In this document: positions 56,100 to 64,000 of the stretch, piece by piece | Position numbering within the stretch: position 1 is the stretch's first letter | Layout of the letters: every line of letters begins with the position of its first letter | Assembly (NCBI GenBank): GCA_946902985.2 | Contig: OX336398.1 | Location: 228,991,556 to 229,055,555 of the forward strand | Direction of reading: 5' to 3' | Source: Meconema thalassinum | Lineage: Eukaryota; Arthropoda; Insecta; Orthoptera; Tettigoniidae | Length of the DNA stretch: 64,000 nt | Notes under the pieces: generated by a model | Told to the model about the DNA's origin: nothing | What the model saw: only the letters and a program-made list of their open reading frames with translations | Databases searched by the model: none | Position numbers and translations under genes: made by a program

Positions 56100-56480
56100 A
56101 TTATTATTATTTTTGATGTGTAACATCTTTCCGCTCGGTTGCTGGATATTTTTGTGGGGATGATTTTGTAAAATGGGACGGAAGTGGGACGGAAATGCAA
56201 CGAAAAGAATGAGCGCGCGTGGTGGTGGAGATTGGTACAATGACATACCGTCGACCATGTGGCTACGTGGAATGTAATTCGCATACAGTTTATTTCAAGG
56301 TTTGGAGGTCCCATTACAGATATTCCTGAAATAAATTATCTTCAAACTATCGTTCTTTGGTGTGGAAATATTCATTAAATAATATTTGTTGAAAAAAATT
56401 ATGATTTATTAAATCTTACTCTTTTTGCTGTATTCGTATTTAATGTTAGCACTCGAGGTACTGTCGGACAAAATACAGCA
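56100..56480 (-). repeat. Dispersed repeat (minus copy of 51.3-51.9 kb)
   Basis: Shares in reverse the text tccgtcccattttac, gaaagatgttacacat and tggacctccaaacctt. Contains two gggacggaa units of the 15-bp tandem. Confidence 0.65.
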
Positions 56481-56749
56481 CTATTAAATCATATTTGCTG
56501 AAAGGATTTGTGACTGGAGTTTTACAAGTAGTTATTGCAGAACTAATACAGTAGTAATGAGAACTTACCGATGGTAATAACACGAAGAAATCCGTCATGT
56601 TTGCTGGCACAAGGTAGCACTATGAGTTTATTCTAAAAAAATGCGAGTAAGTAATATGGAATTATTCGAATAACATGTCAGATGTTATACATGATATGCG
56701 ACTACTATAAGGCTCGTATTTTTATTATTATTATTATTATTATTATAAC

Positions 56750-57498
56750 TAGGGCTCGCATTCGAGCATATTTGCATATTTTTTCCTGAATAGTACACAT
56801 TGAAAGAAACCTTTCAGTGGTATTTTCACCTCACTGGGACCAACAGAATTGAAATTTATGGAGCATATAAATGCATAAAACTGTGGTTTTCAGAATGGAA
56901 GCATATAAATGCATATTCTTTTGGTTTTCGTCTAAAAGGTTTGTTCTTCTTCGAATCCCCCCTAATTCGGGCCCTGACCATTCTTAAGGTTCGAAAAAAG
57001 AAATAATTATTGAAGAGACTATCTGGTGCGAATAATAGAACCGCAGGTTTTTAACCTTTAGTGAGGTCGTTCTCGTCATTGAAACTTTTATTGAATTATT
57101 TAAGAAAATCATTCAAAACTGAAAACACAGAAAAAATTCTTGTTGTACAGACCAATGCAGATCTACTTCACTGACTCACCTAATTCGGAATATTTTGTAA
57201 ATGAACTTTTAAACTGTAACTTATAAAAGAAAACTTCTCTTATATATACTTGAAAAACTTGAATGCGAGTATATTGCAATGTATCATACATACAATTAGA
57301 AAATAAAGCTCGTATATAAATGTATGTTATTGGTTTTTTCGTTTCACTTTCCTTTCTATAGTTTTAACGGTGTTTTTTGAGCATATTCTGAATATTTTAC
57401 CTCATATAATGGGGTTTTCGAGCATATCTATCGAGCATAAAACACATGGTTTTGGAGAATATCTGGAGATTTTATTGACCATATCGATCCGATCCCTA
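56750..57498. mobile_element. hAT-like MITE, 749 bp
   Basis: 8-bp TSD attataac at 56742-56749 and 57499-57506. Short imperfect TIRs tagggctcgcattcgagcat and (reversed right end) tagggatcggatcgatatgg. The interior repeats gagcatat and atgcatat. No transposase. The left target lies in a (TTA)n tract (56717-56745), so part of the TSD match could be fortuitous. Confidence 0.65.
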
Positions 57499-57949
57499 AT
57501 TATAACTCTACTTATCACCAGAATGAAGCTGCTGCCGATCCGCCATGGAGGTAACCCACCTGGGAATGTAAAAGACTCAACACCCACGCCTCGTCAGTAA
57601 TAGTACAAGGTTGATCCATGACAACATGTTAACTTCCTAAGCGAACTCAATTAATTACCTTAAACCCCATGACATTTATAATCTTACGAGCAACCCGCCT
57701 CGGCTTCGCACGGGAACAGTTATGAATGCAAGGTGATAGGCTACTTTTAACCAAAATCTTATAAGATTTCCTTGTAAACGACATTAGCCTTTTTCCCTCC
57801 AGCAGTAAACACAAAAGCTAGCTCGTAAACTGTCGCCTCAGTAATTGAATGGAGATTGTTGGAAGAAATGAAAACGTTAAACACTTATAGTGGGCGGACA
57901 TGTTTGTAGAACTTTTCATGCTCAACAATTCATACGCTCATAGTATATA

Positions 57950-58696
57950 CAGTGAGTCTCGCTCACGACTCGACCGGCCAGCGCACCAAGCTTATCTGCC
58001 TCCCGTTGACTGATCACTTCCTGTTACACAGCGCGCACTTCGCAGTCCTGGTCCATGCTTATAACGTGTATTTAGTGTTCATCTGTCGCTCCAACTATTC
58101 TCGAGTTGTGAAGTGTAACTTTTGGGTTTAATTCTCATAATGCCACCACGAGTGTACACGGTAGAGGAAAGGGTATTTATGTACGATAATTATGTGAAAA
58201 CAGAGTCTTGCAGGGAAGTCGTTAAACGTTTCATAACACTTTTTCTGGGTGTGCGCCCTCCACATCGAGAGACCGTGCGGAAGCTCGTAAACAAATTGAG
58301 GGGAACTGGTTCTCTACTCGATATGAAGCGAAGTGTTAAAAAACGTGTACTTAACGAGGAAAACGTAAATAAAATCGCAGAACATATTCGGAGAGAAGTA
58401 GCCTCAATTACGGAAGACGAACTTATGCGTGTGAATCGGAGTTTTCTAAGACGATGCCAGAAATGTGTGGATGTTGGAGGAGAACATTTCCAACATCTCC
58501 TGTCATAAGGTACGACCTTAGTTTATTAATTCTTACTTTCTAATTTGTAATTGGTATCTCATGTCAAGCACGGATAAAGTGAGCCAAGTGCTGTTCTGTT
58601 CTTATTGCTATGCTATGCCGAGCGGGAAGTGATAAGTCAACGGGAGGCAGATAAGCTGGGCACGCCGGCCGGCCGAGTCGTGAGAGAGACTCACTG
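57950..58696 (+). mobile_element. 747-bp mariner derivative with TIRs
   Basis: Ends cagtgagtctcgctcacgac and, in reverse, cagtgagtctctctcacgac; similarity extends ~34 bp. TA flanks on both sides. The host repeat is contiguous around it (catagtata / gatatttttaacgg). Confidence 0.92.
58140..58508 (+). CDS. Internally deleted mariner-type transposase (122 aa)
   Basis: Start at the ATG at 58140 (MPPRVYTVEERVFMYDNYVK). Residues 1-75 hold the mariner helix-turn-helix region (FLGVRPPHRETVRKLVNKLR, GTGSLLDMKRSVKKRVLNEE). Then NVNKIAEHIRREVASITEDE leads directly to the C-terminal end RVNRSFLRRCQKCVDVGGEH, FQHLLS stop. The whole catalytic domain (about 200 residues) is missing and the frame is intact. 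It could bind TIRs and act as a repressor, but that is speculation. Confidence 0.75.
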   Translation: MPPRVYTVEERVFMYDNYVKTESCREVVKRFITLFLGVRPPHRETVRKLVNKLRGTGSLLDMKRSVKKRVLNEENVNKIAEHIRREVASITEDELMRVNRSFLRRCQKCVDVGGEHFQHLLS

Positions 58697-58959
58697 TAGA
58701 TATTTTTAACGGTTCGCCCAGCGTAAGCTTAAGAAGCGCACGGATGCCATGTTTTTTCGACATTTTTCCCTGAAATCGTTACTGCTTGGCTTCCTTTGAT
58801 CATAAATAAATTACTTTTCACATGAATATTCCTCGAGATATCCTTTACAGAATGGTGAAAACCGCATCAAAATCCATCCAATGGCTCTCGAGAATACTCG
58901 TGACATCCAAGAATCGGGGACTTCATTTTATACCAAGTAGAGCTTCCCCAACGTCAACA

Positions 58960-59325
58960 CCCAACGTCAATTTCAACACACGTGGCCGACAGTCACCCAC
59001 GTCGGAATATTTATTTATTATTCATTATTATTAAAAACAAGTATTAACCCCCTCGAAGTACTTTAACACCAGTGCAAGGAGCGCATTGTCGCACCGGTAC
59101 CTGGCAACTCAACGCCCCTGGCTTAGTCGCTTCGCTCGCAGCCAGCATCTCATTCAAGGAAATTAGAATTAGAGGTTCATAGGCTCAAAGCTAAAATTTT
59201 ATTACCATGGTTTTCCATTTCATATTCACAAAAAATACAGAATATTACCAAACTTGAAACCACGGCACCTCCGTCCCATATCTAGATTCAATTACTGTGA
59301 CGTGCGAAATAACAATTTAAACAAG
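58960..59325. other. Unassigned
   Basis: No element or gene identified; a small (TTA)n patch at 59005-59035. Confidence 0.5.
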
Positions 59326-60603
59326 TAGTTCCGTGAAGAACTATACAGCCTATTTTCATATATCCTACTTATATTAATTGCCACTATCAACATACACAAT
59401 TTCAGTTTGATTGCTGTAATAGATTCGTAGATATTGTGAACCGACTAAATATTTCGGATGGTCACCATGTTGGATTTTATATATCTAGGTCCTAGAGTTA
59501 TGTACTGTTACATGCAGATTATTCTGTACATGTAGTATTCAAACTTCAATCGCATAATTACAACACAAGAAGTAACAAGGAGATTTTAAAAATTCGCACA
59601 GCTGCCATCTTGTGGTTATGGAAACAATTGAAATAAATTAGATGCCAGTGGATTACCATTACTATAAGAATTTACTGCACCAAGTTTCACTGCACTCGGA
59701 TGGTTAAATTGCGAGAAACGTCCATGTGAATATTTATACATCGCGTCGCCGCCATGTTGGATTTGTGATCACCAGGTTATTTAAAGTCCTATAGGTGAAC
59801 TTAAGTTAATAGCCCCTATGAACATTAAAAAATTCAGTGTAAAAAATTTGATTCAATTCGGTTTCACCGTGTTTGAATTGATATGGGGAATCGTTTTGCA
59901 CACATACATGGCCGCTATTTTCAAACGATTGGGCTGATAACCTTGTAGTTCATTCAAAAGATGCTTCCCACAAAATGGTATGTTGTTGCAAAATTTAGTA
60001 GGGATTAAATGATTAGGTTGGTCATAATTTGAATTAAGCTTTTAACATTTGGGTGGCCGCTATTCCGTTACTGTCCAGATGGCGGCGATATAAAACATAA
60101 CACTGAGGTGCCCTTTGCTAGTGCTAAATCTGTACCAAATTTCGTTCAATTCGGTCTTACCGTGTTTGAATTGATAGGGGGAATCGATTTGCACACATAC
60201 ATGGCCGCCATCAGGAAAGTATTGGGCTGATGACGATCTAGCTTAGTTAAAAGACGCTCTCTATATAACTGTATGTTGTTGCAAAATTTGGTAGAGATCG
60301 GATGATTAGGTTAGTCGTAATTTGATTTAAGCTTTGAACATTTGGGTGGCCGCCATTACATTTCCGTCAAGATGGCGGCAATATAAAACATGACACTGAG
60401 GTGCCCTTTGCTTGTTCTACCTCTGCACCAAATTAAGTTCAATTCGGTTTCACCGTGTTCGAATTGATAAGGGAGGGGGACAGACATTCAGAGTACACAC
60501 ATTCACACACACACAGACTCACACACAGACACACATTTTTTGTCCTTCTGTAGATCTCATAAGTCTACTTTCATTTTTTGCCAAAATCAAAAGTAGGCTA
60601 ACT
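59325..60603 (-). mobile_element. Helentron-like element, composite of two subfamilies
   Basis: The left 520 bp match the 24- and 40-kb GCCGCCAT elements (start acaagtagttccgtgaagaa; anchors 59465, 59605, 59752). From ~59850 it changes to the second subfamily (attcggtttcaccgtgttt) with gccgc anchors 59911, 60056, 60204 and 60349 (145, 148, 145). It ends with a CA tract and the hairpin tctcataagtctactttc ... aaaagtaggctaa at 60550-60600. Confidence 0.75.
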
Positions 60604-60604
60604 A

Positions 60605-61190
60605 GAAGACTCGGCAAAGTGTTACAATGCGTGTTTCGAAAAGCTCTATCATATTTCAAAGTACAATTTTGAAAGTTACTTCCGGCTAAAATAATATTTT
60701 GAAAAAAACTTGCTAAAAACGCTTGTTTTTTAAATTAAACTTGTTCTACAAATTTAAATTAAATTCCGGGTTGACTGTTTAAATATATTCTTTGATTTTC
60801 TATCTTCAATGTGTGGGATACAGATTTTGAAGTTCTCGAAACGGAAGTAGATATTCTGATATTGATTTGACCGTCTATTGGTCACCACTAGCGCTAGTGA
60901 AGTAGATACGAACAAACGATGTGGTCTAACGCTTGGTGTCCATGACTTGCCAGTTTAGTGTGTGTCACGATGCCGCCAACACGTAAGAGCCGTTTGGTTA
61001 GTAAACAAAATATATTTAAAAGTGGAATAGTGGAACTAAAAAGCAGAAAGTAGTAAGATTCAGCGGCGAACCTGGATTCTTCTCTTGTTAACCTGAAATC
61101 TGAATTCCCAAGTCATGTTTTAAACATTAGGTTCCTAGCCTGAACTGTGAATTTTTCCTAAGAACGTTTATTATCGTTTTATGTTCGGCG
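60605..61190. other. Unassigned
   Basis: AT-rich at first, then mixed. A short frame from the ATG at 60970 (MPPTRKSRLVSKQN, ends after 29 codons) resembles a start of a protein but has no further support. Confidence 0.4.
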
Positions 61191-61345
61191 ATGTCGAAAA
61201 GTAAATATTATATGTCGGAAAACTGAGGGTCATTAAAACACTATTTTTTCATTATGTAACAGTTTTTCCCACCAATCAGAGCTCAAGAAACAGTTGTATG
61301 ACCAATTAAGTAAGGATAGCATCGCACCTGCGCTGACTTCTAAGG
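61190..61345 (+). repeat. Direct repeat, copy 1
   Basis: Shares gtaaatattatatgtc, gagggtcattaaa, caatcagagctcaaga and gcatcgcac/gcttcgcac text with 62577-62735. The two copies bracket two hairpins. Confidence 0.75.
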
Positions 61346-61513
61346 CCTCCTATTTTAAATTTCACTGCGTGGCTAGTGCCATAGTGGGATATTCGAGGAG
61401 GCCATTGTCACATACAAGGCATTCTCTGCGTCCCATGGCGCTCTGTTCAGTACATAAAACTGGCGAAATCACGATAGATATTTATGAATATTTATGTTCG
61501 AACATAAAATAGT

Positions 61514-61717
61514 TATAATTGAGCCGTTGAAAGCCCAAGTGGTGTAACTCCTCTCAGAACAACAGGAAAGTCTAACCTTTGTTGCTGACAGACGCAATGC
61601 TCACTTCCAATGCTTCACACACACTGGCCCTGAGCTATGCCTGCTTGCCATAAGGTTTAGACTTCCCTGTAATTCCGAGAGGAGTTACACCACTTGGGCT
61701 CTCAACGGCTCAATTAT
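61514..61717. mobile_element. Foldback element with ~65-bp arms
   Basis: Arms 61514-61579 and 61653-61717 pair over about 65 bp with few mismatches (gagccgttgaaagcccaagt in the left arm). Loop ~73 bp. No ORF. Confidence 0.85.
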
Positions 61718-61746
61718 CGTCGGACATAAACAGTCGTATGCACCTC

Positions 61747-61843
61747 GCCTATAATGGTAATTAAGACACTCGTATGGAAATTATAAAACAAGCAAACCGA
61801 GTTTTATAAACATACTCGTGTCTTAATTATTGCCATTATAGGC
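61747..61843. mobile_element. Hairpin with ~43-bp arms
   Basis: Left arm gcctataatggtaattaaga..., right arm ...ttattgccattataggc, with small indels. It lies 30 bp beyond the previous foldback element. Confidence 0.82.
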
Positions 61844-61855
61844 TCGTTGCATAAT

Positions 61856-62570
61856 GTACTATTATCGTCACTGCTCCAGCAAAATCCGCTATGTGGCAAT
61901 GTTCTTGTCGTCTATACTTTACCTTACAACTGTTCACGCCCCTGCCAAGTGTGGATATATAAATTCCCATGTGAAACCCATAAGGCTAATTTTCCTAGTC
62001 GAGAAAATTAACAGGAAGCGAATTGTTGGGTTGGAGTATTTGCTCACCTAGGCCCGACTGGCGTTAGGGGACAGAATTGATGAGAGTGATATTGTCGCAT
62101 AGTGGATTTGCCATATGCAGTTACGTTATATGCCTCAGAGGATGCAACGTTGATTGTGCACCCTATACTGCTTTTCTAAGCGGGTGCTAATCTGTCCTTT
62201 ATCTCCTAAGCGAACTGGCGGATTATATCCGGAAGGAAACTGTCTGCTATGAGCATTGATTTCCTTGCTGAGAAGAGGAATGCGTCATTCTGACGAAACG
62301 CGAGCTCCACCATTTATCAAAAGTTGGTTTATTTGCGGCCCGCTCGCCAGTGGGGGCTTTGCAATGCACCTGAGCAGAATTCTCAAGCCACACACCTGGG
62401 GCTTACACAAATAAAATTTAATACATAGCGTACCATAGCGTATCCTAGCAACCACATCTCCACCGCTATCATTGTGGTTGGTATCGATTGACTGATTCGA
62501 TCCTTTATTCCTCTCTGTCTCTAGGGGATCACATCCAAAGCGTCCACGGGGCCCTGACTGAGCCATGAAT
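61856..62570. other. Unassigned
   Basis: A 93-residue minus-strand frame (62566-62285) and a plus-strand frame with a hydrophobic start (61854-62051) have no recognisable homology. No repeat structure seen. Confidence 0.45.
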
Positions 62571-62576
62571 ATACGA

Positions 62577-62735
62577 TGTCAAATTGTAAATATTATATGT
62601 CAGAAATCTGTACTATAATGAGGGTCATTAAAGCAATATTTTTCAACATGATACAGTTTCTCCAACCAATCAGAGCTCAAGATTTTAATTCATTGCCCAA
62701 TTAGGTACAGATAGCTTCGCACATGCGCTCAAAAT
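62577..62735 (+). repeat. Direct repeat, copy 2
   Basis: Partner of 61190-61345. It runs directly into the recombinase fragment, so the repeat may be the non-coding 5' part of that element. Confidence 0.75.
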
Positions 62736-62905
62736 GCAACATGCCGGACATGAATTACATGACTTGAAAGTTGACAATGTAGAGGAGATCAGATCAACCA
62801 TTGTAGTTACAATCCCAAACACGAAGACCAAATCAGCACGAACAAGAAAATACTATGAAATATGCAAGAAATTTAGGAATCTACGTCCAGAAATTTGCAA
62901 CACAC
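62734..62905 (+). pseudogene. Tyrosine-recombinase fragment (Crypton-like)
   Basis: The plus-strand frame reads LHDLKVDNVEEIRSTIVVTI then PNTKTKSAR and YYEICKKFRNLRPEICNTP. This is the beta-strand segment (L-x-D-V ... I-V-x-x-I-P-x-T-K-T) just after the first catalytic Arg region in Crypton-type tyrosine recombinases of arthropods. The N-terminal Arg region and the downstream H-x-x-R and Tyr are missing, and a normally present RxF-type stretch is shortened. After ~62905 the frame stays open (to 63048) but I see no more homology. Old fragment. Confidence 0.5.
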
Positions 62906-64000
62906 CATCCTTCTACCCTAACCTATATAAATTACTGTGCCCGCTGGCCGAAGGTTTCGGGGAGCCACCGGTTTCAAATGACCCTTCCGAGACCCTCTTC
63001 CAGTTAACACACAAGTATGGGGGACGATACATTGATAGGCTGGTGTAGCACAAAAGTCTGCACTCGGGGGTGTCGGGAATTAGTGAGGTTCGATCTTTAA
63101 CCAGCTCGGAGGAATGCATCGATAACAAAACTAAACAAGAAATAGAGGTCAGTCTTAGGTTAAAATCACCAAAAAAATCAGAATAGATCCCTAGCCTAGC
63201 ATGTGAGTTGCAAACGGCTAATCCGATAATATTCTGCCCTGAAAGAAATATAAAAAAGTCCTAAACAAGATCTAAATTGCTCTCATGGTCCTAATACAAA
63301 ATTCAACAAAATGAACAAGCTAAGAGAATGGCACGTAAGATCGGCCCTAAGCAATTACATCGAAATAACTTACGGGTGGATCAAACATCAAAAGAATCTA
63401 CCGCAAAGCAAGACATTTACTTGTTTACAAATACTAGAACATTTACATTTAGTAGCAAGGGGAAAATTTGTCCTATGCTATGATGGTGCCATCTCTAACA
63501 TTTATTTTTAGAGTTAAGTTTTAGCTAGTCCTAAATATCATTAATTAATAAACGAGATGCGTTTATTACTAAGAAAATCAAGCTATGTGCACAATGTTGC
63601 TGAATAAAAGAACTATGCTAATACAACACAAATGCATACAATAATTCAGCACTCCTATGGTTGTGCAATTGGCACTGCCTACGTACTCGATTTGTTACTG
63701 TTTGTAACAAACGGTCATAGTGCCAAAGTGTTAAGAAAATAGAAAATATAGGAAAGCCTGCAAATGCGATAGTAATTAAACAATTACATCGACTCATATT
63801 GCTACTAATCTGATGTGTGTGCTTCAGTTATCACAACACCAATATTAGTGGTCTACTAATCATGTGAAAATGTATCAAAATGTATCTACAATAGCTTAAC
63901 AGTATCTAAGTGCTGACGTTTGGTCCAGTAAAATAGTTTATTTTTAATATGTATAAATTTTATTTAGATTCAGGGGGGAATTATAAGATGTGTTAGTTTT
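62906..64000. other. Unassigned, AT-rich
   Basis: Small frames only; 63311-63511 is open for 66 residues without a recognised domain. No repeats or arrays noticed. Confidence 0.5.

Larger units (their letters stand above)
57690..58960 (-). mobile_element. Helitron-like element (minus), hosting a mariner derivative
   Basis: Left end, in reverse, is cccgtgcgaagccgaggcgg then gttgctcgt, matching the 3' end at 53395-53420. The right part repeats gcccagcgtaagcttaag and ccaagaatcgggga. Interrupted at 57950-58696. Confidence 0.55.

Noticed and set aside
60970..61054. Short ATG frame MPPTRKSRLVSKQN as a host gene exon
   Set aside because: Only 29 codons, no convincing splice donor in frame and no known homologue.
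62285..62566. 93-aa minus-strand frame as a gene
   Set aside because: No recognised domain, low complexity absent but composition unremarkable; no supporting signals.

Overview
The window is repeat-dense animal nuclear DNA, most likely from an insect. It has no operons or bacterial signals. Almost everything recognisable is a transposable element: R4/Dong-type, R1-like and RTE-like LINE fragments, tRNA-derived SINEs, Tc1/mariner, hAT-like and TTAA-type DNA elements, Helitron/Helentron-like non-autonomous elements, and one LTR element. Several SINE core and tail modules resemble repeats I associate with Polyneoptera (crickets, stick insects), but that placement rests on memory and is weak. I could not support any host protein-coding gene, true tRNA or rRNA.

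Layout. 0-7.5 kb: SINE and LINE fragments, a Helentron-like element with phased GCCGCCAT motifs, and a 735-bp retroposon with a 12-bp target-site duplication (TSD). 7.5-14.7 kb: a near full-length R4/Dong-type LINE lying exactly between two (TAA)n tracts, broken by a Helentron-like element (which itself carries a SINE) and by a second SINE. 14.7-18.4 kb: two hairpin elements, a non-autonomous element with a 44-bp minisatellite, and a diverged Helentron-like array. 18.4-25.5 kb: SINEs, two inverted pairs of retroelements, a second 735-bp-type retroposon, a decayed mariner and two Helentron-like elements. 25.565-37.650 kb: an LTR element with two 4,539-bp LTRs, a 3,008-bp interior that encodes only Gag, and an ATAC TSD; it is inserted in a Helentron-like element that resumes at 37,651.

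37.7-46.8 kb: a SINE, a 347-bp tandem duplication at the edge of a Tc1 element (DD34E, decayed), another Helentron-like element split by a TIR transposon whose broken minus-strand ORF ends in a Cys-rich tail, and a 625-bp mariner derivative. 46.8-59 kb: LINE fragments, Helitron-like pieces with a GC hairpin and CTAGT end, a second decayed mariner copy that preserves empty sites, a TTAA element, a hAT-like MITE with an 8-bp TSD, and a second mariner derivative. 59-64 kb: another Helentron-like element, two hairpins, a direct repeat, a tyrosine-recombinase fragment, and unassigned DNA.

The two most unusual signals are: (1) one Helentron-like family whose body is built from diverged ~146-bp monomers (spacings 139-148 bp at seven loci), each carrying a GCCGCCAT-like or GCCAAC-like motif; and (2) 57-bp and 63-bp retro-insertions, each with a 12-bp TSD, that consist only of a conserved 3' hairpin and tail. 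All boundaries and counts were read by eye.
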